Source of the DNA: Tanytarsus gracilentus
Taxonomy: Eukaryota > Arthropoda > Insecta > Diptera > Chironomidae
Assembly: GCA_038502055.1 (NCBI GenBank)
Contig: JAXRKN010000036.1
Span: 2,046,001-2,110,000, forward strand
Reading direction: 5' to 3'
Length of the DNA stretch: 64,000 bases
Shown: one piece after another, positions 11,393 to 24,600 of the stretch
How the letters are laid out: each line of letters begins with the position of its first letter
Position numbering within the stretch: the first letter of the stretch is position 1
Translations under genes and position numbers: made by a program
The notes under the pieces: model-generated
Told to the model about the DNA's origin: nothing
Databases searched by the model: none
What the model saw: the letters and a program-made list of their open reading frames with translations, nothing else

Positions 11393-12608
11393 TCATAGAT
11401 TTTCATTACAAAAGAACCTTTTAATTCTTTTCAAGAACATAAAATTGTTTGGAATTTCGATAATTGAATCTCCTTGAACGATTCCATTGACCGCTTTATC
11501 CGCAATTATTTCGGTGTTGATGGGTTTAAAATAGAATCTGGGAATAAATTATGACGATTTAATGACTAGTTTCGGGTTCAATAGAGGTAAAAAATTTTAA
11601 ACACATGGCATGAAATTTTTTTGCAGCTTATTAAAATTAACTAAGGTTATTAACCTGTTCGATGTTGTTCATTATAAAGTGATTAAGCTGTCTGCTAAAA
11701 TAATCACAATTTGTTTATAAGTTTTGTGAGATTTAAACCGTTTCCAATAGTACAAGGCACAACACATGCCGTCTTTATTTTTCAATCCAATTTCTCACCT
11801 TTGATGTGCTCACTTAATGAATTCATAAAATTAAAAATTCCAAATTTTACACTTTTGTAATTTGATGCATCTGAGGTGCCAGTCGATGGTGATAAAGTCA
11901 AGATTAAAATTTCATTTTTTGTCGCTGCATGTGGTGAACACAAGCTAACGTCATCTAGTTAAAAATTATTTATTAAAGTAATTAAAATTAAAATTTATAT
12001 TTTTACGAATAAAGTTGAGTTGAAGTGAGTGATGATAATTTCTTCAGCTGATTGCGTCACATTTTGATGAACAAGCTCCGAGCATGAAATCTACAAAATT
12101 AATTAGTTTCTCATAAAATTTAAAGACTCACCAAAAAGTCGACACTTTCGAATATTTGAGATAAAAGTTTTGATATTCGACACGCCTCTTCATACTTGGC
12201 GACATCAGCCTCTAATGTCATAACATTAACTCCAAGACTCTTCAAATCATGTTTAACATCTTCAATGCTGCTTAAGTCTCTCGCTACAATCACTAAATTG
12301 CATCCAAGATGAGCCAATTTAGAGGAAATGCTTTTTCCCAATTGACTTCCGCCTCCCGTCACCTATTTTCAACTTGATTAAATTCCTCTCGTTTCCAATT
12401 GGGAATTTAAGCATCTTCTTCTTACCACCGCCAATTTTCCTCGAACATTTTTACTCTTACGACGCCAATAAATCAGTCGAGAAAGCGCTTGCAGCACTTG
12501 TGGAATTGCAATGATGGAGATCAAAATGACAGCAAATATTAGAGACAAAATTGCAATCACTTGTTCTCGAATCGATTTTTTACTGTTCCATTTGCTGCCG
12601 GCAGACAT
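11393..12608 (-). pseudogene. Decayed SDR16C-like dehydrogenase paralogue (frameshift plus in-frame stop)
   Basis: A second SDR with the same exon plan as the intact gene at 9388-10662: exons 12608-12426, 12362-12132, 12090-12007, 11954-11708 and 11537-11393. It opens with ATG, has a membrane anchor (VIAILSLIFAVILISIIAIP) and TGGGSQLGKS. Two lesions break it. Exon 4 needs one extra base at a run of six A (11920-11915) to pass from MTLACVHHMQRQK to NEILILTLSPSTG. The codon at 11784-11782 is TGA, between EHIKGEKLD and KIKTACVVPC. Homology continues beyond both and ends at a normal stop. The NNAG motif is replaced by ISCSE, although the YxxxK pair (YKSVK) survives. Relaxed constraint is the simplest reading; a consensus error at the homopolymer would remove only one lesion. 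Confidence 0.8.
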
Positions 12609-15600
12609 TTTTTTTATATTTCAGCTCGAAAGATTTAATTCTGCTAACTAAGCAAACTTTTACCACACTGAACGAGATTTTTAATATGTTTGAGATTGAT
12701 GAAATTAAAAACCTGAAAATCATAAATTTTATGACGGTAAAAATTTGTGGGAAATGGAAATGAATATTATAATGCATTAATGAAATTTAAACTGTAAAAT
12801 TAGTCAAATTTTAAAAGAAATTCTTATAAATCAATATGAGGTTAAATTTCGGACGTAATTTACGCTAACTCAAGTCCAATAATCTTCAATAAATTAAATA
12901 TTGATTTCTTAATCAACCACATGCGTACATTTTAGTAGCCGTGAGTTCACCTGCTAATTCTTACAGCATGATAAGAAATGAATCATTTGAAATGAGATAA
13001 AGAAGGAAAATAAATCTTTCTCCCACTCCTCACAATGTCCATAAAAATGTTGGCTTTAATTATCGAGGTGGGTTGAACGATAATTTAGGAATAAATTTAT
13101 TGATTCTAGTTTTGCTTTAAGACTTTTTTGGTTCATCATCGTTGCCATCAAAGGAAAATTCACTGAAAAGCTGAGATACGAAATTTTTTCTTAAGAGTCA
13201 CCTAAAGAGCAAAGAGGAAGACGAAAATGTTCATTCACAGTAAAGTGACCTCGATTAAAAATCTATAAAGAGGGCAAAGAATGAAAGACAGATAATAAGG
13301 AAGACTCGACAGCACAGCAGCAGCAGCAAACTGAAAAGGAAAGGTGACATAACAAAAGACACTCCATTAAACTTCTCGCTATCATTTCAATAGTAAAAGC
13401 ATGTCTTTTTTGTACCCACCCGACAGCACTTGAGGCAGCAATTTTTTTATACTTCGTCATCATTTCACCTTTTTTTTGTGAGAGTGTCTACGTTTGTTGT
13501 GTACCATTGTTAAAGCACATTATGTTTGTCATTTTTTCACCACAAAATTTTCCCTTTATCTCTCTTTATATTCGAGAAAACGGAAGAAATAATGCAACTT
13601 ATTCTTTTTTTAATGATTGAACTAGCTACTGTAAAGTTGGTAAAGGATGTTTACCGAGAAAGTTACTTTGATAAATTTCATTTGAGTCTGTGAGGAAAAT
13701 TCATTTTTTGAGATTATCAGATTTGAAATTAAAATTGCATTTAGTTGGTTTAAAATTTATTAAATTAGTTTAATAACCTCAAAATTTTAAATAGCCTTCA
13801 AAATACAAATTTTGGAATATTAAAACACTTCACAATATTAAAATTGAATATTTCGAGTTTTTCACCCTCTGTCAAAGTTTTCTCATTGAAAAATATTAAA
13901 TGACACAAAAAGGTAAATTTATTATTTTTCTTTCTTTAAATAAAAAACTTTTCTATTCTCACTAAACCGCCTCTAGACAAATTCTTCTCTCATGCGACAT
14001 TTATGAAGATTTGCACACGAAAATAAAATAAAAAATTTCTTATTTTTTTTCATCATCCCTCTGGGGCTAAAAATAAAAGCAGGAAAAAGACTCAATCGTA
14101 CCTGATTAAGTGGCGCATTATAATTTTTTCGAGATAATTGAAATAAATTGCTTTTCGAGAAGGTAAATCGTGTTGCTGCTAAATTAAGTTAATTTGCATA
14201 AAATCACGTTTTTACTTTCACACCATCATCCGCGCCGCACTTAAAATGTCGTTGAGAAAGTTCTCATTTTAATTATTTGATTTGCCCCTCACCTCATTTA
14301 ATGGCATTTGCCAGGGAATAAAAACGAGTGAATCACGTAATGAAGTTTGAGTGAAAATTAATTTAAATGAAGAGCCTTTTTAGAATGAAATAATTGCTCA
14401 TAATGATGATTAGTTGAGAGTGAACTTATGTCACGATTCGAGCTTATGAAATTATAGGAAAAACTTTTTTTTGGGTTGTAAAAATTTTCCCTTTCAAAGC
14501 ATGCCATGTGAAAGTATGAATTTATGACTCTAACAAGTTGCTCAATTTGTCTATACTTCTCTCACATATTCTACAATGTCACTCGCTGCAAATTATTTGT
14601 GACTCGATTTTCATATAAAACGTGAATGAAATAAAATTTTTGAGAGAGAGAAAATTTCACCTCGAGGGCGCCTCCAATATAAGGAATTATTGTCACGCAA
14701 AATATTCTTTGTCAAAGTTGTTGTCGAGAAGAGGAAATCTAGTGAAAGAATTCCTGAGAATAAAAAAATATTTCTCATGTTCAAACTGACGATAGTTTAG
14801 AGAGGGTGCGAGAAATTTTATGATAGAAAAATTTTCAAACACATTTCAGCAATGTTCCTTTCTCTTGTCAGACATCCTTTGAATATTTATGTGCTTTGTC
14901 GACAGAATTTATTTTTTTCAGTGTGTTGATTTTTCCCTCAGATGAATTTTGATGAAATATGAATGAGAATTAGATGAGGAAAAATATTTTATTGAATAAT
15001 AAAAAAAGGAAATTAAATGTGAGTTGAAAATTGAGACTTGTTGGCATGAATTATATAAAGTGTGCAGCTTAAAAGATGAACTTGGATTTTTCAACAATTA
15101 CCCAACAATATTTAGAAATATAATAAAATCCATCAATACCACACTCTGCCATGTTCTCATTCAAATGACATAAATTATGAGCTCTTAATTAATATCAGAG
15201 ATAGTAAAGCAATTTATGAGCTAAATATAATCACAAATTCCTTTCAATTGCACTTAATGTCTCTGTCACATAACAAACATGCATGCACAATAAAAAAATC
15301 CTCTTCTATGTCTCTCAACGACATATAATGAGTGTTTTTAATGATCGAGATGATGTCGAGGACGATAAACAAGGCACATAACAAGGAAAAATTCAAATTT
15401 TTATTATGTCACATACGAGCTCGATCTGATATTGAGTTAATTGTTCTGACATTCGAGATATCGAATGTGTATGTGACTGTTCAATCAACATTGATTGCTG
15501 TTTACTCGATTATAATGAGAAAATTCTTTCCTCTTTTAATCCACAAATTAATTCTTCATTCTTTACATTTTAAATTCACTTTCTAATGCCGTGAAGTTAT

Positions 15601-18600
15601 CCAAAAACTCCACAGACTACGAATCTAGCTAAATCAGCAAAGTTCAACCTTGCTCTTTCCCTATCTCGCTCGATAATTTATTTTTATGTGTGTTGTAGCA
15701 CATTCGAACGCTCTTGCATGGAAAATGAAATAATCGATAGACGTTGAGACAAAAAAAGAAGCATAGAACAATTGAAATAAAAGTTTAAAGTCGTCGGCAT
15801 GAAAGCGATAAGTTGTTAAATGGTTAAATTTATGGAAAATGCTTTTTTGTCTCACCATTGTCATGCGTCAACTTTTTTTCTTTCGGAGACTTTTTGTGTC
15901 GCTCTTTCAAAATATTTCGAACGATATTTTTCCATCAAAGATTATCAGTGTTGTAAAATGTTTGGATGAATGAGCACAACTTTATTGTTTTGTCTCGCAT
16001 TTTTTTATTATCGTAAAATCAAGCGTAAAATTCATAAGTCAAAGACCCGTGACTAATGACTTCAATATATGCGTCTTGAAATTTGTTATTTTTGTTTTTG
16101 GGTGTGATAATCGATTAAAATACAGAGCATTTATAAACGACACCTCAAATTATTTTTGATGTTAAAGCTTTCAAGGTAAAGTAAATTTTAGGAAAATTCA
16201 AATTACTTACATAATTTTCAAGGGATGGGAAACTAATTCAATATTTTTATTATTATTATTTTAATTCAACATAATTTATGTAATTTTAATAATCAAACCC
16301 AAGCCTCATACCCTCTGAATAAAATTATTTAAAATCAACCCAGAATTTTGAGTTATTTCAAATCTCTAAAAAGTTCAATCACATCGAAATTACTTCACTT
16401 TCCTATCATTATTACCACACACAATTATTTCAGTAATTTCCCACGCAATTTCCATCCACACGCACATCATCAATAAAACATGATAATTAATATGCAATAA
16501 TATAAATGATTTTATGTGAAATCAATTATTTTCATTCTCTTCGCACTCATCGATGCGGAAAATTATCAAACAAATCGTTTTCGACATTCGATGCCGTTCA
16601 ATCAATTTAAGCGATTCACACCAAAAAGCCACTTGGCATAGTCGCACGAAAGAGAGTGGATAAAAGTATCGATTTCAGAGTAAATTGCAACATTGGAGAA
16701 CTGAAATTGTTGTCAGTAATTAGCAATTCAAATTTACCAAGAACACCAACCGAGGACATTAGGGGTAAGAGTTTAAGGAAAAGGTTAGCAAGGATTTCAT
16801 TGATGAAAAGTATGAAATTTATAATTTTCTGTCAACAACGAATCGTGCATCTCATTTTGCAATCAGGGAAACTCATCAAAATACACAAAATGCGGCCTGC
16901 AAAACTTCTCCATCGCATCCTCAGCACAAAAGAGCGAGAAAATGCCTTTGAAAATGAATAATTAGATAATGAATGTGAAAAAAAGGAACAACTTCATTTT
17001 CTACCCTCGTCTTTTCCCTCTCCGCGAATGAATTTTTTTAAGGGAATGATATTTAATAAAATTATCACGACCTTAATTATTCTTAATAACAGTCAGAAGT
17101 GAGAAAATGGGGTGGTGGAAAAACAATTGTTACGGGAAATGTCTGTGAATGGGGAAACAGTTGGTAGTGTGTGAAATATTTCCGTTCTCGCTTGTCGACG
17201 TACTTTTTGGGATAAGCATGAAATTTAATTTAATTATCATTATTATTTGAACTTTCTCTGAGATTTAATTTTATGTAATTTGCGCGGTCTTGAAAAAGTT
17301 TCAGATTTTTAAACTTTTTTCTCTTGAAATTTATTTTTATTAAAGAACTAAAAATTCAACTGAAAATTAAAATCCATTTTATTAAAGCATTTTTCAACAA
17401 TGCATCGCGAGTTAATATTTTTGAATGATTTTAATTTTTAATCCACTAGCATTATTTTTTCAACAATGCCATTGCAGTTGATTTTTCATTTAAACGCGAC
17501 TATTTTTAACATTAAAATGTCATTTACTATTTTAATTAAATTTTCGAATAAAAGGACATTTAAATACATCAACAGTAAATGAGACAGAGCTCACCATTAT
17601 TGCCCATGATGATGTTGACGATGGGACAGGACATAGATAAAGATTACAACAAAAATAACTCAGTTATTGTTTCAAAAAGTTCACACTGCGGGGTGCTCGC
17701 TCTACGCAACGTTCAAAAAATATTTCATTATTGTTATGAATATAAATAATATTAAATTAATGCTCTTGCATGTAAAATTGTTTCATCCCAGTTTTAGGGG
17801 ATGATTTAATGCCTCATTTATTGTTAATGCGTTAATTTTCCAACATGAACTCATGGTGCGCTTGTAACAATGTTCATTTATGGAAGAATCACTTGAAATG
17901 GAAATTTTATTTAAAAAATGTTGTGAAACGTCAATTTTTATGTGTCGAAATTATAAATTGAAAATTTTATTAAATTCAATAGTCACAATTTTATTATTTT
18001 GTCTCTCAAATTTCTCAGTGAAGTCACTTTATAATTTTATATCATTCACGAACTACTTAGCATTCATAGATAACTTGACAGACTGCTCGCCGAAAAGAAA
18101 ATAGGAAAATCAGCAGATGTCACAACTTACTCACTGCTCATGATAAATTTTCTGAATGAAAATTAGATTCTTCCTTCATTGGCGGAGCATTAATTTTCCT
18201 CGCACTCTCTGGCATGCTCCTTGTTGCGGAAAATGATTAATTTTCCCGACGAAAGATTTTGTCTCTCCTCTCTGTGATATGGCGTGAAAAGTAAATATCG
18301 AAAAGTTTTCAATTTTAAATTGGATATCTTCACAGAGACATTCATCTTTCTCCTCGTCATGTTGTGCATCATTGATTGAAAAATTATTTTTCACTCACTA
18401 AAAAATATTTTCCAGCAAGCTCATTGCTCAAAATGAAAAATTAAGTAATGTGCTTAAAGGAATTTCACATTTTTTTATTATCTCGAAAGTGTTTTGTGCC
18501 GAAACAGCAATAACATAATAATTTTATTGCCATTTTCTGCAATAAATTTGGATGATATTGCGATTTTTCTTCTTCTTACTATTTTTATCTTTCTTACACT

Positions 18601-21600
18601 CTCATATCAAGATCAACGGAGAGAAATCTTGAAAATAAAAGAAAACTCAAGTTAGATTTGACTTTTTAAAATAAAATTTTATTTAATTTAAATTTATTAT
18701 GAAGATAAAAAAGTTCAAGAACCCTCAAATGGAATGCCCTAAAAAAATAAAAATTGTTTTCGAGCGAGAAAGATAAAAATGAATCTTTCATACACAACTG
18801 CTTCATTCGAGCGATAATAAATTGAAATAAATCTCCTTGATAAAGGATGAGAGATTATCATTTTCGTATTTTTGTTTGCTTCAAAAATTAATTTCCGGCT
18901 GTTGTGTTTAAATTGAAAAACTTTTTTCCTCTTTCCGCCTCTTTGATGTTCGCGTAATTAATCATGATCGAGAAGCAAACAATTTGAGTTAAGGTAATTA
19001 ACCGGAATCATTTACTTTTGACTGTGAAGATAGTGGCAGTGAGAAATTTGTGTGAGAGAATTCTCAAAAGTGTAATTTATTTTAATTTTTGGTCGTTGTC
19101 GAACTCTTTAGCATCACGTACCTTTACTTTTTCGGTTGGAAACTCCCAAACTGCCCTTTATTTTATCCATCGCTATATCGACAAATATTTTAAAGTGTGA
19201 AAGATGCAGATTGATGGCTCTCTAGGGAATCATTCAAAGCCACTTTTCTGCTGCGTGTTTTGATTTATCATTTTTAACTTTAAAACTTTTTTCAGCACTG
19301 ATTTATGAAAAATTAAAAATATTTAACGGATTTAAATTTATTTTATTCGCATTTCGAGAATAATAAAAAATATTTAAATTAATTTTGGCAGAGTAAAAAG
19401 TGATTGCATTACACTTAAATAAGACAACAAGCTGCGACATCGTTGGGGGATTCCATGAGTCAGAAATAGGGATGCGGAAATCGATTTTTCACTCGCAGTT
19501 CTTTGGCGCCAGACAATCGCGTCAGATAGTCTAGAAAAACAACAAAATGTTCTGAAAATTGATTTCTTTTTTCTGGCAAGTTTATCTCAAGAGAATTTTT
19601 CTTCAGCGGAAATTTTCGTAAAATAAAATAAATCAAAAACGTCCTCATCGTGGCACCTCATTAATAATTCATCTCTAATCCTTCAGTCATCGCCTTATTA
19701 GCATCCTGGATTTTATAATTCACCAAATATTTTCCTCCAACTTGGCAATTTAAAATTAATATTTTCCACCTTTTTAATCCTCCACCTTCTTATTTTTCAT
19801 GCTCGAATTAATGTATTTAAAAGTTATTTAGCAATTTTCTGTGTGTCTTTTAAGAGGACTCAACTAACGAGGAATTAAGCATGTGCTTTTGAAATATTAG
19901 AATATAAATTATTTTTGAAATGTTTAATCTTCATCTGCCGTTGTTTTCATTTCAATTATTCATAATGTTTTTCAGTTTTATTAATGCCATTGTGCGCTCA
20001 CTTTTGCTCCTCATCTGCTGCATGCACATTTTGTACATTCATTTATTGTACATCGAGAGTTCAAAATGTGGCACTTCATATGTGTTCAATGTACAGTGCA
20101 AGTTCAGCACTTTGAATGTCGAGGATTTTATAAATTGAGCGAAATTCTTCCCGCTTTCACTCAGCTTCTTTGCATGAATGAGAATTTAATGCTTTATGTG
20201 TTTAACATTTATTCTAAATCTTCCTTATGATATTTTTGCTTGTCTTCTATTGTGCTTAAATTGTCACACGATGAAAATGAAGGAAAAATTATTTATAAAA
20301 TAAATTTGCAATTTTATAAAAAATCTTTTATGAATTTTTTTAAAAATTCATTTCTCATTCACAGAGTGTCCGATTAAATTTTCCAAAGTCAATATTATCA
20401 CAATCAAAAATCTATCTGTCGTCCACACAAAATCGATTGACATTTAAAATTTTCCTTCTCACTTACAGATTGTCGAATATCCATGAGGAATAAAATCAAC
20501 TTTGCATGCATAAAATCAATTTCCTTTTCGAATTTTAGTGGAGTTCGAGTTATAGCCAATTTATTTTGTAAACCATTGTGATTTTCTCCCTCACTCTCCC
20601 TCTTAGCACTTTACAATGTCTTTTCTGCTATTCGTTGATATGCATACATGTGGGAACAGGCACAACAGAATAGAGTTGCAATGTGTGTTTGTGGGTTTTT
20701 GTTGAAATGATTGTAAAATTTTCTCGAACCAAACGAGAATGGGAAAAACTTTCTCCTTTAAAACCATAAAATTGAAATTCAATTTTATTCTCATTCGCCT
20801 TTCTCCAAATCCCATACTAATTTCACGTGCAAAGATGGATGAAATTGAGGCATTGTGGTCATGTTAATTTTAAAGAGATTAATTGAAATTTTAGAGTCAA
20901 ACAATTAATCATGTTGTGTGGAGTGATGTTGGAAAATTTGTTTAATAATCATAAAATTATTTTCTTTAAAATTTAAAAAATTAAATTCTTACTTTTTCGT
21001 GCTTAATTTATGAAAAACAAAAGTTTTATTTTATGTGCAGTGAGACGTTAATTAACGCACCTTAGCCAGTCACATTAACACTCTTTACGCATTTTCATGT
21101 CAGTAATAGAGAAAGTTCTTCAATAAAAAGTTATGGATTCAGTACGAAAAGAAGAACTATATAATTGCTTTTTCTTCTTCTCAGTCACTTTATTGGAAAA
21201 GTTCAAATTCATTCATTCGAAGAGACGTTGAAGGAATATAAATTTTTGTATCGATTTGCATTTCTAAGAAAATTATCTTCTTGAATTTTGTCTGTGGATT
21301 AAAGTTAAAGAAAATTTTCGTATTAAACTCGCATGAGTTTTTGTTAATCATATAAAAACCCACTTTTATAGCAATGAAATTTATAACGCTCTATAACAAG
21401 AATTTAAAACAAAAAAAAATTATGAACATAAAATTTAAATTTCTATGAAAAATAAAAGTCATCTAAAATCTTTTAAAAGAACCAAAAAGTCTAAATCTAC
21501 AATTGCAGTGCTTTCAAAACAGAACTACTGCCGACATGCCATCAAAAAACATTCTAGTGAGTCTCAATAAATTGCATGCTTTCACTGCTTCAAAGGGTTA

Positions 21601-24600
21601 AATTGCTCGAGCTATTAACAAATGGTTTAACTTTCCTTTATTTTACAACATACACGAAAGCACGCCACGATGGAAAAAGAAAAAATTTCTCATTTTTCAT
21701 GTCAAAGGTGGAGTGTTGAAGGAACATAACCACGAACTGTGATAGGCAACATATTTGCTTAAGTGTCATGTTCTATAAAAAAGAAATTTTTACACTCGTC
21801 TATAACTAGATGTGAAATACTGACTTTTTTATAAGCGATCATAAAAGAAAATTTTCGTCGTAAATTTCATGTCATAATTCTGTTCGAACATTTATTGAAC
21901 TTGCAGGTATTAAAGAGAAATCTGTTCATAAAAAAAATTAAATGTAACTTTTAAATATTTTTAGGGGAAGATCCAAAAAATTACTGTCGAGTTAAGAAAA
22001 TTATTCAAATCAGATTGCAATTTAAAGTGCAAATTAACAAGGTAGAAAACAAACTTCGAATAGCGCTAAAAATAGCAAAATTTCGACTCCAAAGTGAGGA
22101 AGCGCTAGTTTAATGCCTTTCAGCATGAACGCCGGAAAGAAAGTAGCCCGAAACGATTTATTGTAACAACTTCATTTTTCACATGTTCCTTAAGTGAAAA
22201 ATGTTGTGCTAGACATGCAACGTGAACACTAGCAGCACTTTGGCCCAGACATCTAAATTAGAGTTTCGAACGTCTTTTTTTCTCTCTTGAACAATCATGA
22301 AATGGATATTGTGGCAGTGGATCAACTTAAATCAAATTAAATTTTTTTATGAGTGAAATTCATATGGCTTTGACTTCCATGCATCTTCCACCTTCATCCG
22401 ACAATGAGGTTTTCATTTTCTTTAATTTGATTGTAAAATGACAAATATTTTACCATTTCTGTCACGTTCTGAAAAACAAGCAACTCAACAAATTAGATTT
22501 CCTCCTCGTCATACAAATATATAATTTTTCTTCTTTTTTCCTTCACTCGAAAAACTCATGCTTCACCTCTGCGAGCTGAGAGAAAAAAATCTTTTCTCTT
22601 GCCATTTTTCCATACATTTAAAATCACGACAAATGACGATGTTGAATTACAAATTTCTCCTCAAATTCACCAGAAGCAAGCAGCATGAAAAAAATATTTG
22701 CTTTATCATCTCTTGACTTGATTTAAAATACATTAAATCACGTAAATTTCTTTTACCTTTGAGGGAAATTTACTTGAATTAATTTTGCTAAATTGAATTT
22801 TTAAAATTAATCAGTGGCTTTTAGATTTTTCCAATTGTAACTTAATAAACTTGAATAATTTATAAAAATCATGACATCTTCATCGAAAAAGTTATAACCT
22901 ACTTAACCATCCCTAATGCATCCTATGAAATTGACTCTTGGCATTGCTTCATAAACGATAATAACCGTCTCCACCCCTCCATAACCACATAATGTACAAA
23001 AATGCTATAGTTGACAAAGTTTCATCACATAAATCAATAATATTTTCATGATAAATCTTGGATAACTCAATAAATGATCTGGTTTTGCTGACGAGGCTGC
23101 CGTCTCTCTTTTTTTCCATGTCACAATAGTCACATTTTTGGTGGAACAATTCGTTCGAGTACATTCATGTATGTGGGGATTTTTACGACTTGCGAGATGG
23201 AAGAAAACAAGCAATCATATTGATGGCAATGCTCGACTTATAGCCTTAAGCCCATCAAATACATAAAACTGTAGATATCAACCCTCTATTTTCAGTGCCT
23301 TACTTACTCTTGCCCCTTTCTGTTTCATCTCCAATAACATCACTTCCTTCGAGCATTATTGGATTAGAATCTATGTTTTTATCGTCGAAGGAGATTTCCT
23401 CGGGAGAGAGAGAAAAAATATTTTTTAAAGGTTTTGGTGAAATCGCCAAATAAATTTTAAAAATCTAACATTTTTTAAAAAGGGAAAAAATTAAAACTTA
23501 AACGTCCGCACGTTGAACAAAGTTAAGTTTGCTCAATAGCTAATCAAGTTAATGTTGCATGTTTAACTTCGAGTTAGTCTCTTGCAAATCCACCATATAT
23601 ATTCACAAAAGAACATTAGCAGTGACATGAGATTAACTGTGAATAGATGTCTTTCTATTGTCAACGCAATTGATATTGAATGTGTATATCGTGACAGAGA
23701 TTTACCAGTCTATTTTTTCACGCGTGACTTTCATCGGTAAATGTCAATTTTCTTCTCAAAACAGCAATCATCATTGGCATATGTGAGGGAAAAATTTCTA
23801 TTTACATGTTTCGATCGGAATGGTGAAGAGATGAGAATAAAATAAAATTCTCGCCCCTTTTTCACATATCTTTCTCGCTGAGTATTGATCGGGAGAGAAA
23901 ATATTTATTCAAAACACATCGAAAATAAACCCCACCATTTAGGAGAAAATTCAGAGAAATCATAAAACGCTTCAACTTTTCAATCTTTATTTTTTTTCTT
24001 AACCGTACATGATTTCACGAATGAGACGAGTACTTTTTGGGTGATTTAAAGCGCATTTTTTAATTTTTAGTACATAAACTTTAGAACTATCTTAATTTTT
24101 CATTTCTAGAAATTTAAATTTAAAATTACCGTTAAAAAAATAAAGAGAGTTAATTTTTTAAAACGAATTGTATTCATAGATCATAGTTAACAGTTTCTTC
24201 AATCAAATTATCGAGAAACTTTAAATACCAAAAACCCTAACAAAAACACCCTCATCCACGATGCAGTGAGGGTAAATTGATAAAAAAGAAAGCCTTGTTG
24301 AAATGAATGGAAATTTATCTTGCTTTTTCCCTAAGTTAGGCCGCTCTCGCTTGACTCCATAAAATGAGGAAAGAAAAGGAAAATATTGAAAAACAAAAAA
24401 AAATGTTAAAGAGGAAAATTGAAAACTTTCAGCTCACACGAATATGTGAATGTATGTGGCACACACAATAGCACATATGCTGTGCATAAAACGGCAGCAC
24501 ACACTCGAGTCTTATCGCACCTTTTCCGATCTGGAATGCTTGAGAAAATCTCCCCCTTCTCTCCAGAGTGCTTATAAAAAGTGTGAAGGCAAAATAGAAA

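Noticed and set aside
16656..16961. 101-codon frame
   Set aside because: Starts at GTG, which is not a plausible start here, and shows no known motif.
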